A stretch of DNA of 64,000 bases from Anabas testudineus (lineage: Eukaryota; Chordata; Actinopteri; Anabantiformes; Anabantidae): assembly GCF_900324465.2 (NCBI RefSeq), contig NC_046629.1:16705078-16769077 (forward strand), written 5' to 3'. The stretch's first letter is position 1. Every line of letters starts with the position of its first letter. Positions 9,675 to 20,461 of this stretch are shown piece after piece. The notes beneath the pieces were generated by a model. The model searched no databases. It was not told the origin of the DNA and saw nothing but the letters and a program-made list of their open reading frames with translations. A program made the position numbers and the translations under genes.

Positions 9675-11374
9675 ATCGCACAAAATAACAATTTTATTAG
9701 GAGTGAACACCTGTGCATTAAGTGAAATGTGTCAAATAAGTATAAAGAATAGGATCATACAATGAAACATATAATAAAATGTTTAAATAAAAAACTAACT
9801 TGAACTTAGCTTGAGCAGTATTTAGTATATGCTGTACATACAATATATACTGCATACTATGTACTTCTACTATGTTAGAACAGAAATTCAAGAATTCATG
9901 AAATTTACAATGATGTAAAAAAGATGCTACTATCAGAATAGACTGATAAGCTGAAAGTTAAGAAAAGACCTTAATGATTTTTTCATTTTCTACTTTTAAG
10001 ATGAAAAAAGAACAAGTCACAATGAATGAACCAGACTACTTAGCAGGATAAATTAAATTTTTTAATGAAGAAGAGATTCCAGCGAATAAATCAGTTTGAA
10101 TGTTATGTTATGTTGAATGTTTAAATGTAAGCAAAGTCTTGCTTAGTAGCTAACAGCTAACAAGAGCAACGCCCAACCATGAGACACAACTGTATAAAAC
10201 CTCTTGATTTATGCATTATCAGATTCCATAAAAAAAATAAATGACTATAATGTCTATAATGCTTTCAGACAAGGGTTAACTACATAGCATTCAAATGTAA
10301 GACCCCTTTGTAGGCTTGTTTTTTAAAAATGAGATCAACCCCAAAAAGAAGTTTTAGGTTAACTCATGGAGTTATTGTTTATTAGCTTGTTTATTCACTG
10401 TCACAATCCATAATAAACCGCCAGCTGAAGCAGATTAATATCTTTGACAATGGGAGACATTTGAGGGCTGGCAACAACACAGCAGCTCAGTTTTGCTTTT
10501 TGTTGATGAATTCTTTGAAGATGCATCAGCATAGGCGCACCTCAGGGCTGTGTACTCTCCCCCCCTTATTTGTCTGTACACAAATGACTGCAGTTCCTCA
10601 GTTAAGCTTTCTGCTGGTCAAGACATCCTGTCATCAAATTAAAAAGTTCTCAGACTAAATCCAATGCCAGGGTTATGCCAGGGAACACGTGTCAGCTACA
10701 CAGGAGATCATGCTGAATATTTGGGTGGAGAGTAGGTGCAATAGTTGCAACGAGCAATCCTAAACTGAGTGAGGGCAACAGAGGATGTTAAATAGATTTA
10801 CTTGATCTAGTTTCCAGTATGGTGGGGTAAGTAAGATAATAATCTGGTGGGTAACCTGGGTAACAACCACCTGTTGCAGTTTTGCCCCAGTTACGACAAC
10901 AGAATAAAAGTCAAGTGGTTTCAGATTTTCTTTATATCATGTCATTAAAAGATTCAGATCAACATAAGTTCTGAACCAGGAACAGTATTTTGAGCAAGAA
11001 GCTACTGGAAGAGAAGATGGGCCAAGGGACTGTGGACTGCTGTGGACAAATCTCATTTAGGACTAATAATCAAAAAAGATCTGACTTGCAACTTGCAGCC
11101 ACCTGCAGTGTTATTCCACTGGGTCTTCATTTGTCTTATTAGCAGTGACGTCATCCAACATCCAAGATACTATTATTGCCAACATCTTGAAGGTGCACAG
11201 GTATAAAATATCTTCAGACTATAAGAGTGGGCATAGCAAGTTTTCACCAGCAATAATAAACACAATCAGCAACAGGACATCATTACCTGAGATAATAATT
11301 TCCAGATCTATAGAAACAGTAATGAAAAATTTACAGGTATAATTAATGACAATTTAAGGACTTTTCAACCTGAT
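9675..11374 (+). promoter_or_regulatory. OR spacer with probable noncoding exon and intron
   Basis: This spacer is nearly identical over its length to 12308-14004, and both start-to-start distances are about 2.63 kb, so the two units are a tandem duplication. It carries the conserved donor (GGTAAGTAAG) at 10826/10827 and an acceptor (TTTACAG) ending at 11336, 38 bases before the next ATG. The small ORFs at 10461 and 11145 are repeated in the sister spacers but have no protein features and are probably noncoding. Confidence 0.45.
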
Positions 11375-12307
11375 ATGGAAAATGACACTGTTTTTCACTT
11401 TAACCTCACCATGTATGTGAACATTGGGTTTTATCGCTATCCAGCCTTTGTCGTCTGCTTGCTGCTGTTTGCCATTATTCTCCTTGCTAATCTTGCTATA
11501 ATCCTGGTTGTATCACTGGAAAGAACGCTCCATGAGCCCATGTATCTGTTTATTGCACTTTTGTCTGTCAACTCTCTGTATGGCTCTACTGGTTTCTTCC
11601 CCAGATTCCTCATGGACCTTCTATCTGATACTCACTTAATCTCACGTCCTGCTTGTTTTACTCAGATCTATATTATTTACACATATGCTTTTCAGGAGAT
11701 GACCATCCTCAGCATCATGGCATATGATAGATATGTTGCTGTGTGTGATCCTTTACACCATCACAACAAAGTGACTGCTAAGACAGTGTGTAGATTGGCA
11801 GCCTTTGCTTGGATGTGTCCAGCCTTTTCTACTGGATTAGGTCTTTATTTAGCCATCAAGCTTCCTTTATGTGGAAACAAGCTCCAAAAAATTTACTGTG
11901 CCATCTGGAATATTGCTAAACTGTCATGTGTGTCCACTTCTACAAACAATGTTGTGGGCATTCTTGCAAGTGTCATTAATGTAATTTTACCTTTAATCTA
12001 TGTCTTGTATACCTACTTCAGAATTATTCTTGTGTGTAGGAAAAGCTCAACTGAATTTAAGAGCAAAGTGTTCCAAACCTGTTTACCACATACTATTTTA
12101 TTTGTCAGTTTATCTTTTAGTATTTTTTGTGATATTGCCTTAAGTCGTTTAAATGTTGAAAATCTAAACCCACTTTTTGCTTTAATTTTATCGTTAGAGT
12201 TTGTATTAATCCCCCCACTTCTAAACCCTCTCATCTATGGTCTGAAGTTACCAGAAATCCAAAGAAATATTTTCAAAATGCTGTCATTTTTAAACTTTCA
12301 GATTTAA
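11375..12307 (+). CDS. Olfactory receptor, type A, full length
   Basis: This is an intronless 310-residue OR, a near twin of the receptor at 8742. By inspection it has Ser-to-Cys and Met-to-Leu in TM1 (VVCLLLF), Phe-to-Leu nearby, Leu-to-Met in the first extracellular loop region, Val-to-Ala in TM5, and Cys-to-Phe in the tail. It shares the unusual CDPLHHH after MAYDRYVAV and has an intact TM7 PPLLNPLIYG. The N-terminal glycosylation sites NDT and NLT are present. The start is the first ATG after the inferred splice acceptor. It is a seven-TM receptor of the olfactory cilia; the ligand is unknown. Confidence 0.93.
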   Translation: MENDTVFHFNLTMYVNIGFYRYPAFVVCLLLFAIILLANLAIILVVSLERTLHEPMYLFIALLSVNSLYGSTGFFPRFLMDLLSDTHLISRPACFTQIYIIYTYAFQEMTILSIMAYDRYVAVCDPLHHHNKVTAKTVCRLAAFAWMCPAFSTGLGLYLAIKLPLCGNKLQKIYCAIWNIAKLSCVSTSTNNVVGILASVINVILPLIYVLYTYFRIILVCRKSSTEFKSKVFQTCLPHTILFVSLSFSIFCDIALSRLNVENLNPLFALILSLEFVLIPPLLNPLIYGLKLPEIQRNIFKMLSFLNFQI

Positions 12308-14004
12308 GTCGCACAAAATAACAATTTTATTAGGAGTGAACACCTGTGAATTAAGTGAAATGTGTCAAATAAGTACAGAGAATAGGATCATACAATGAAA
12401 CATTTAATAAAATGTTTAAATAAAAAACTAACTTGAACTTAGCTTGAGCAGTATTTAGTATATGCTGTACATACAATATATACTGCATACTATGTACTAC
12501 TACTATGTTAGAACAGAAATTCAAGACTTCATGAAATTTACAATGATGTAAAAAAGATGCTACTATCAGAATAGACTGATAAGCTGAAAGTTAAGAAAAG
12601 ACCTTAATGATTTTTTCATTTTCTACTTTTAAGATGAAAAAAGAACAAGTCACAATGAATGAACCAGCCTACTTAACAGGATAAACTACATTATTTAATG
12701 AAGAAGAGATTCCAGCGAATACAACATTTTGAATGTTATGTTATGTTGAATGTTTAAATGTAAGCGAAGTCTTGTTAAGTAGCTAACAGCTAACAAGAGC
12801 AACACCCAACCAGCAGACACAGCTGTACATAACCTCTTGTTTTATCCATTATCAGATTCCGTAAAAAATAAATGACTATAATGTCTATAATGCTTTCAGA
12901 CAAGGGTTAACTACATAGCATTCAAATGTAAGACCCCTTTGTAGGCTTGTTTTTTAAAAATGAGGTCAGCCCTAAAAAGAGTTTTAGGTTAACTCATGGA
13001 GTTAATGTTTATAAGCTTGTTTATTCACTGTCACAACCTATAATAAACCGCCAGCTGAAGCAGATTAATATCTTTGACAATGGGAGACATTTGAGGGCTG
13101 GCAACAACACAGCAGCTCAGTTTTGCTTTTTGTTGATGAATTCTTTGAAGATGCATCAGCATAGGCGCACCTCAGGGCTGTGTACTCTCCCCCCCTTATT
13201 TGTCTGTACACAAATGACTGCAGTTCCTCAGTTAAGCTTTCTGCTGGTCAAGACATCCTCTCATCAAATTAAAAAGTTCTCAGACTAAATCCAATGCCAG
13301 GGTTATGCCAGGGAACACGTGTCAGCTACACAGGAGATCACGCTGAATATTTGGGTGGAGAGTAGGTGCAGTAGTTGCAACGAGCAATCCTAAACTGAGT
13401 GAGGGCAACAGAGGATGTTAAATAGATTTACTTCATCTAGTTTCCAGTATGGTGGGGTAAGTAAGATAATAATCTGGTGGGTAACCTGGGTAACAACCAT
13501 CTATTGCAGTTTTGCCCCAGTTACGACAACAGAATAAAAGTCAAGTGGTTTCAGATTTTCTTTATATCATGTCATTAAAAGATTCAGATCAACATAAGTT
13601 CTGAACCAGGAACAGTATTTTGAGCAAGAAGCTACTGGAAGAGAAGATGGGCCAAGGGACTGTGGACTGCTGTGGATAAATCTAATTTAGGACTAATAAT
13701 CAAAAAAGATCTGACTTGCAACTTGCAGCCACCTGCAGTGTTATTCCACTGGGTCTTCATTTGTCTTATTAGCAGTGAGGTCATTCGACATCCAAGATAC
13801 TATTATTGCCAACATCTTGAAGGTGCACAGGTATAAAGTATCTTACCACTGAAAGAGTGAACATAGCAAGTTTTCACCAGCAATAATGAACACAATCAGC
13901 AACAGGACATTATTACCTGAGATAATAATTTCCAGATCTATAGAAACAATAATGAAAGATTTACAGGTGTGTTCAATGACATTTTAAGGACTTTTCAACC
14001 TGAT
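12308..14004 (+). promoter_or_regulatory. OR spacer with probable noncoding exon and intron
   Basis: This is the sister of the spacer at 9675-11374. It has the type A 3' flank on the left and the shared OR upstream block on the right. The predicted donor is at 13456/13457 (GGTAAGTAAG) and the acceptor ends at 13966 (TTTACAG). The last 250 bases resemble the flank before the type B gene at 4119 more than that before the type A genes, so the flank travels with gene type. Confidence 0.45.
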
Positions 14005-14937
14005 ATGGAAAATTACACAGTTTTTCACTTTAACCTCACTATGTATGTGAACATTGGGTTTTATCGCTACCCAGCTTTTGTGGTCAGCTTGATGCTGTTT
14101 ACTATTATTTTCTTTGCTAATCTTACTATAATCCTGGTTGTATCACTGGAAAGAACGCTTCATGAGCCTATGTATCTGTTTATTGCACTTTTGTCTGTCA
14201 ACTCTCTGTATGGCTCTACTGGTTTCTTCCCCAGATTCCTCTTGGACCTTCTATCTGATACTCACTTAATCTCACGCCCTGCTTGTTTTACTCAGATCTA
14301 TATTATTTACACATATGCTTCCTATGATCTTACCATCCTCAGCATCATGGCATATGATAGATATGTTGCTGTGTGTGATCCTTTACACTATCACAACAAA
14401 GTGACTCCTAAGACAGTGTGTAGATTAGCAGCCTTTGTTTGGGTCTGTCCTGCTTTTTCTACTGGATTGTGTCTTTATTTAGCCATCAGGCTTCCTTTAT
14501 GTGGAAACAAGCTTAAAAAAGTTTACTGTGCCATCTGGAATATTGCTAAACTTTCATGTGTGTCCACTTCTACTAATAATGTTGTGGGCTTTCTTATAAC
14601 TGCCATTACTATAATTCTACCTTTAATCTATGTCTTGTATACCTACTTTCGAATTATTCTTGTATGCAGGAAAAGCTCATCTGAATTCAAGAGCAAAGTG
14701 TTCCAAACCTGTTTACCACATACTATTTTATTTGTAAGTTATTCTATAAGTGGGTTTTGTGATATTGCCTTAAGTCGTATAAATGATGAAAGCCTAAACC
14801 CACTTTTTGCTGTACTTTTATCGTTAGAGTTTGTAATAATCCCCCCACTTCTGAATCCTCTCATTTATGGTCTGAAATTACCAGAAATGCAAAGAAATAT
14901 TCTTAAATTGTTGTCAAATTTGTTCTCTCTCAGATAA
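14005..14937 (+). CDS. Olfactory receptor, type B, full length
   Basis: This is an intronless 310-residue OR starting at ATG 14005 (MENYTVF); the open frame back to 13969 begins with GTG and lies at the splice acceptor. It is type B: ASYDLTIL in TM3, GLCLYLAIR before the second extracellular loop, FLITAITII in TM5, SYSISGFCDI in TM6 and a C-terminus of NLFSLR. PPLLNPLIYG and MAYDRYVAVCDPLHYH are intact. The N-terminal sites read NYT and NLT. A TA repeat follows the stop codon directly. Its role should be odorant detection in olfactory neurons. Confidence 0.93.
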   Translation: MENYTVFHFNLTMYVNIGFYRYPAFVVSLMLFTIIFFANLTIILVVSLERTLHEPMYLFIALLSVNSLYGSTGFFPRFLLDLLSDTHLISRPACFTQIYIIYTYASYDLTILSIMAYDRYVAVCDPLHYHNKVTPKTVCRLAAFVWVCPAFSTGLCLYLAIRLPLCGNKLKKVYCAIWNIAKLSCVSTSTNNVVGFLITAITIILPLIYVLYTYFRIILVCRKSSSEFKSKVFQTCLPHTILFVSYSISGFCDIALSRINDESLNPLFAVLLSLEFVIIPPLLNPLIYGLKLPEMQRNILKLLSNLFSLR

Positions 14938-16117
14938 TATATATATATATAGTGCAGTAGTATAGTCATTGTGTGCCAGTGTACTATTTTTAATGCAATA
15001 AGTTCAGTGTGAGGCCTCGCAAAATATAAACCTATACCTAAATTGCAGTGTCCTATGTGCTATCTGTCAAATCTAAGGTTTAATAAATTAAAAGAAAACT
15101 AGGTTACGGTGAAGTGCTTTATATATTCTATAATACAAATATTATGATAGAACATAAATTAAGACTTTATTTAAAATATGAAAATATATGCAACTCTGAG
15201 ATTGACTGATAAGCTGTTAGTTATAGCTAGTTTTTTTACTTTTCACTTCCATTAAAAGTGAGTGTACAAGTAAGCTGTGTAGCAAATTAATATATTACCC
15301 TTTGAAACACTATAGCAAAGATACTAACATCTCAATTTCAGTTTGACTCTGAGAGTCTAATTTTAGTTTCTCTCCACAAACTTCATTCACTACTGCATAT
15401 TTTAAAATGCTCCTCCTAAAATGGAACAGCTGCAAACATAACATATCATCAGAAAGGTTTATATTTGTAATGTTACAGCCAGTCCCACAAGTTGCCATCA
15501 AATAGAAATTAAAGACTTTATTGTAAGGTTTGTTATTAAAATTGAGATTAGCCTAAAATCAAATTTGAGTGAACCTATGCTAATTGACTGTTGCCATCTT
15601 ACATGAACTGCTAGTTGGTTGGGAATTTACCATAACAGAGATGAGTGTGCAGTCTCTGTAGCGCTCTTCTGATGCATTATAAATTAAAAACACTGATACA
15701 GTACCAGGTCTTTTTTTCTTTTTTCCAGGTGTCCATGTAGCAGTGTGTAATTATGTACAATTAATCATCTGTCCCTTTAAAGCCTCCAGAAGCATGACTT
15801 GGTTCTTTTGCAGTGTGGCTCTTCTTGTATTTGCAGTCATTGCTGAAAGTTGTGATGTCAGAGGAAGCAAGAATGAGAAAAAGGGCAAGAGGCAAGAGTA
15901 AATATTAGACTGGTTTTCACTTTGTGTGCATTAGTAAATACTCTCTCTCCACCCCTCCCTGGTGCTATATTTCCAACAGCACTGGTGTTATTCTGTTTTC
16001 TTATTTGTATTGTATAGGAAAAGGAACAGTGTTAGCAAGAAGCTACTTGAGGAGAAGATGGGTCAAAGGACTGTGGACTGCTGTGGATAAATGTCATTCA
16101 AGGACAAAAAAATTCAA
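14938..16117. other. Type B OR 3' flank and start of the next OR 5' flank
   Basis: Positions 14938-15540 match the flank after the last type B receptor (19229-19870) closely, so the duplicated type B unit reaches at least 600 bases past the stop codon. Positions 15550-16018 have no counterpart that I can see. Positions 16019-16117 match the intron part of other OR units (AGAAGCTACT... GGACTGTGGACTGCTGTGG), then are interrupted by a TTCAA repeat. The usual upstream donor sequence is not found here. No coding gene is seen; the small ORFs look random. Confidence 0.45.
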
Positions 16118-16308
16118 TTCAATTCAATTCAATTCATTTATATAGCACCAAATCCTTAACAGGAGTCATCTGAATGCACTTTACAGTGTAAGGTTTAAGA
16201 CCTTATAGAGTATAATTTTATAGAAAATTACATAGAAAACCCAACAATCTCATTTAAGCAAGTTTTAGGCAAGAGTGGAGAGGAAAAACTCCCTGTAGAT
16301 CAGGGGTC
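16118..16308 (-). mobile_element. LINE 3' end with TTCAA-repeat tail, minus strand
   Basis: Four to five TTCAA units are followed by sequence typical of the 3' noncoding end of fish LINEs of the type seen at 6351-8444 (TATATAGCACCAAAT and the GAGGAAAAACTCCCT block). In - orientation the repeat is the 3' tail, so this is the insertion edge. The element is then interrupted at about 16308 by a hAT-like remnant and resumes in truncated form after 17040. Confidence 0.6.
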
Positions 16309-17035
16309 TCAAACTCGCGGTAATTTGTGGCCCCCCGCCTTCATATGAAAGTTTAATGTTAGTGCGGCCCTCAAGTTTTATATGTGTGACACTTTACAGT
16401 GTTGGTGCAGAGCTGAATGAACCAACCAATCACGGAGGGGTATATGTCTCTAGGGGGCGGGACATTGGCCGGGCTTAATGCAAGCAGAGAAACATTTCTC
16501 GATGAGTGACAGCAGCGTTGCCATGGAGAGTTTTCAGTCTGGCTAGCGGCCTCGCGGACATTCGTCCCAACGCGCTGCGTTCACAACACTTCAAAAAAAA
16601 GTTTTTTCAGGTTGCTGCCCAGTGGGACATTATATGTCAAAGTGATGTGTTCGAAAGTAAGGAGCTCAATGCAGCCTAATGCAGTCTGCAGTCACATAGT
16701 GACACCTGTCCATCGGCAGTAACAGTCCCCGTTTAACCGGATCAATTATAGGGTCACACCGTTATTCGTTTTTTATTTGCATCGCGTTATTTGCAGTCTT
16801 TGAGAGAATTCACCCCCAGATTCCCTGAGCTGAACTTCAATAAGTCCAAGTACAGGTCCAGACTTACTGATGATCATCTTTAAACCATACTGAGGGTCTC
16901 AGCTGCTTCCTCCCTCAAGACAAATGTGGCTCTACTATGGGAGAGGAAGAGCTACCATGTCTCTAGCAGCAAGGAGTTGGCAAGAGAAGAACAGTTGATG
17001 TTCTTCAATGTTCAATTCATGTTCAGAAGAAGGTT
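16309..17035 (+). mobile_element. hAT-type DNA transposon remnant
   Basis: The left end reads CAGGGGTCTCAAACTCGCGG, the terminal pattern of many vertebrate hAT (Charlie/Zaphod-like) elements, followed by the GGCCCCC block. Near 16820-16960 the + strand still spells parts of a hAT transposase C-terminus (FNKSKYRSRLTDDHL and ALLWERKSYHVSSSKE). Between these the sequence is short and carries stops and deletions, so the transposase is a decayed internal-deletion copy. It sits between two LINE segments and was probably inserted into the LINE. Confidence 0.6.
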
Positions 17036-18013
17036 AAAGGTTAAAGATGTATTTTAAGCATGTTTGAAGTTTGGTAATTGATATGTTTCTTATGGTTTCA
17101 TAGATAAATATAGCTGGGTATCATCTGCATAGCCATAGACATTTGTGTTCAGTGTTTCTGAATAATATTGCCTAAGGGGGACATATATAGAAGGAAAACA
17201 ATTGGTCCAAGCCCTGTGGAACTCCGTAGCTAACTTTTGTGTGAATGGAAGACTCATCAATAACGCATACAAACTGGAATCTATCCTATAGATATGATAT
17301 AAACCAGCATAGTGCTGTTTCTTTAACCCCAATGACATTTTACAGTCTGTGTAATAGAATGTTGTAATCAATAGTGTCAAATCTAGCACGAAGATCTAAC
17401 AACATTCATCATTAGTGACCTCTATAAGTGCTGTTTCTGTACTATGATGTACTCTAAATCCTGACTGGAAATATTCATACAGGTTATTCCTTGTCCAGGT
17501 GGTCACATAATGGCTCAGAAACTACCTTTTTTAAGAATTTTAGAGAATTAGAGAATAATTTACTAAAACCCTAGAGTCCAGAGTAGGCTTTTTGAGTAGA
17601 GGTTTGAATACAGCAACCTTAAAAACATGTGGTACGCAGCCTGCTTGTAAAGATAGATTGATCTGATTAAATATGGATGAGCTGACCATAGGTAAAACAT
17701 CTTTGAGCAGTCTAGTCGGGTCTAAGAGACATGTTAAAGGTTTAGTTGAATTTAGTACTGAAATTAATTCAGAATGATCTACGGGGAGGAAGCAGTCTAA
17801 GTACGAGTGTGGTCCTACAAATGAATCTAGAGCTATCGTACATACGAGACCATCCATGGCGTATGCAGGGAGGATCTGATCAATTTTTTCTCTAATAGTT
17901 ATGATTTTATTTGTAAAGAAATTCATGAACTCATTGCTGCTAAGAGTTAAGGGGATACTAGGCTCAACAGAGCTATGCCTCTTTTTCAAACCTGGGGTTT
18001 TTCTAATTTGCCT
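17036..18013 (-). mobile_element. LINE remnant (same family as 6351-8444), minus strand
   Basis: The - strand shows RT fragments: 17090-17389 with a GYADDTQLYLSM segment (the catalytic YADD box) and 17540-17989 with LQAGCVPHVFKVAVFKPLLKK. Sequence is collinear with the copy at 7300-8160 and very similar to it, but this copy stops earlier and joins OR upstream sequence at about 18014 (CTCCTGCAGTGTTATTCC). It is broken and inactive. Confidence 0.7.
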
Positions 18014-18286
18014 CCTGCAGTGTTATTCCACTGGGTCTTCATTTCTCTTATTAGCAGTGAGGTCATCCAACATCCAAGATACTACTAATGCCAACATCTT
18101 GAAGGTGCACAGATATAAAATATCTTTACACTATAAGAGTGGGCATAGCAAGTTTTCACCAGCAATAATGAACACAAACAGCAACAGGACGTCATTACCC
18201 GAGATAATAATTTCCAGATCTATAGAAACAATAATGAAAGATTTACAGGTCTGTTTAATGACATTTTAAATACTTTTCAACCTAAC

Positions 18287-19228
18287 ATGGAAAATGACAC
18301 TGATTTTCACTTTAACCTCACCATGTATGTGAACATTGGGTTTTATCGCTACCCAGCTTTTTTGGTCTGCTTGCTGCTGTTTACCATTATTCTCTTTGCT
18401 AATCTTACTATAATCCTGGTAGTATCACTGGAAAGAACGCTTCATGAGCCCATGTATCTGTTTATTGCACTTTTGTCTGTCAACTCTCTGTATGGCTCTA
18501 CTGGTTTCTTCCCCAGATTCCTCTTGGACCTTCTATCTGATACTCACTTAATCTCACGTCCTGCTTGTTTTACTCAGATCTATATTATTTACACTTATGC
18601 TTCCTATGAACTGACCATCCTCAGCATCATGGCATATGATAGATATGTTGCTGTGTGTGATCCTTTACACTATCACAACAAAGTGACTGCGAAGACAGTG
18701 TGTAAGTTGGCAGCCTTTGCTTGGATCTGTCCAGCCTTTTCTACTGGATTATGCCTTTTTTTGGCCATCAGGCTTCCTTTATGTGGAAACAAGCTTCAAA
18801 AAGTTTACTGTGCTATCTGGAATATTGCTAAACTTTCATGTGTGTCCACCTCTACTAATAATGTTGTGGGCTTGCTTATAACTGCCATTACTGTAATTTT
18901 ACCTTTAATCTATGTCTTGTATACCTACTTTCGAATTATTCTTGTATGCAGGAAAAGCTCATCTGAATTCAAGAGCAAAGTGTTCCAAACCTGTTTACCA
19001 CATACTATTTTATTTGTAAGTTATTCTATAAGTGTTTTTTGTGATATTGCCTTAAGTCGTTTAAATGTTGAAAATCTAAACCCACTTTTTGCTGTAATTT
19101 TATCATTAGAGTTTGTAATAATCCCCCCACTTCTTAATCCTCTCATCTATGGTCTGAAGTTACCAGAAATGCAAAGAAATATTCTTAAATTGTTGTCAAA
19201 TTTGTTCCTTAAATTCTCTCTCAGATAA
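18287..19228 (+). CDS. Olfactory receptor, type B with type A-like segments, full length
   Basis: This is an intronless 313-residue OR starting MENDTDF. TM3 reads ASYELTIL and the later loop GLCLFLAIR, as in type B, and the tail is a lengthened NLFLKFSLR. However, TM1 (VCLLLF) matches the type A gene at 11375, and the stretch LNVENLNPLF after TM6 is type A where other type B genes have NDESLNPLF. PPLLNPLIYG and MAYDRYVAVCDPLHYH are intact. It looks like a mosaic produced by exchange between neighbours. The acceptor (TTTACAG) ending at 18248 is kept, while its upstream region holds LINE and hAT debris. Confidence 0.92.
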   Translation: MENDTDFHFNLTMYVNIGFYRYPAFLVCLLLFTIILFANLTIILVVSLERTLHEPMYLFIALLSVNSLYGSTGFFPRFLLDLLSDTHLISRPACFTQIYIIYTYASYELTILSIMAYDRYVAVCDPLHYHNKVTAKTVCKLAAFAWICPAFSTGLCLFLAIRLPLCGNKLQKVYCAIWNIAKLSCVSTSTNNVVGLLITAITVILPLIYVLYTYFRIILVCRKSSSEFKSKVFQTCLPHTILFVSYSISVFCDIALSRLNVENLNPLFAVILSLEFVIIPPLLNPLIYGLKLPEMQRNILKLLSNLFLKFSLR

Positions 19229-19235
19229 AAAATAA

Positions 19236-19267
<32 letters not shown>

Positions 19268-20461
19268 AATGTGTGTACTATGTTTAATGCAATAAGGTCA
19301 GCGTTTCTGACTGAGGCCTCGCAAAGTAAAAACTGAAATTGTAGTGCCATATGTGTTAAGTGTCAAATCTAAGGTTTAATATGTTAACAGAAAACTATTA
19401 CAATAACTATATTCCATTATACTTATACTGCATGTTATGAATTCACGGCTTTATTTAAAATATAAAAATATATGTAACTCTGAGATTTGACTGATAAGCT
19501 ATTAATTATAGTTAGTTTATTTTAATTTCCACTTCCATCAAAATTGAGTGCACAAGTAAGCTGTGTAGCAAATTAATATATTACAGTAATGTTAATACCC
19601 CCCTATGAAACATTATAGTAAAGATAATAACATCTGCATTTAAATTTGACTCTGAGAGTCTAATCTTAGTGTCTTTGCACAAACTTTATTCACTACTGCA
19701 TATTTTAAAATGCTCCTCCTAAAATGTAACAGCTGCAAACATAACATATCATCAGAAAGGTTTATATTTATAATGTTACAGCCAGTCCCACAAGTTGCCA
19801 TCAAATAGAAATGAAAGACTTTATTGTAAGGTTTGTTATTAAAATTGAGATTAGCCTAAAGTCAAATGGGGTTTTCTGGGTTTTCTGTATAACTCTGTAA
19901 GGTTTGTGCCTTCATATGATTTTGTTGTTATTCGGTGCAACCCAAATAAACAGTTTTGAATTTCAACTTCAAAACTTCAATTTCTAACATCAAAGCACAG
20001 CACCAGAAATTCACCACACTTTGAAACAAACTTTACCTGCCTGCAATCCACAATATACATAGATACTAAAATATACACAACTTACTTTTGGAGCGTGAGC
20101 TCTCAATTAGGACCCAGATAAATAAGCAACTGTTACTGTTACTAAGTAATTTTTGTTACTTTTTAGTAATATTTGAGGATCAAATATGAATCAAGTACTA
20201 GCATAAGTCACATAGTGTAGCTTTCAGTAAAGGTAAGTTTACTGCTTTCAGTGAAAGCAGCTGATTGGGAGATAGAAGTCCCATGTTAACAACATCATTA
20301 CAACTAGGAGAGAATATAAACGTATGATTACACATTATGTTCAAGGATTGGCAGACAGAGAACAGGATGCTGCTTCTTTCCTCCAACAAGTCAGCTTGCT
20401 CAAATGCAATTTGTATTGTGCATAAAATGAGATCTAAAAAGCTACAAAGTACGTTTTTGTG
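19229..20461. other. OR spacer between type B array and diverged OR
   Basis: A TA dinucleotide repeat lies at about 19233-19258. Positions 19260-19870 repeat the type B 3' flank seen after 14937. From 19870 to 20461 the sequence is unique AT-rich DNA with no recognisable exon or repeat. The promoter of the receptor at 20462 should lie here but was not located. Confidence 0.45.

Larger units (their letters stand above)
8742..14004 (+). repeat. Tandem duplication of an OR unit (2.63 kb, two copies)
   Basis: The units 8742-11374 and 11375-14004 each hold a type A receptor plus its downstream flank, the shared upstream block and the probable noncoding exon of the next gene. Coding and noncoding parts are nearly identical by eye, and the lengths differ by about three bases. 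This indicates recent unequal crossing-over or ongoing conversion. Short-read assemblies may collapse such units. Confidence 0.85.
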
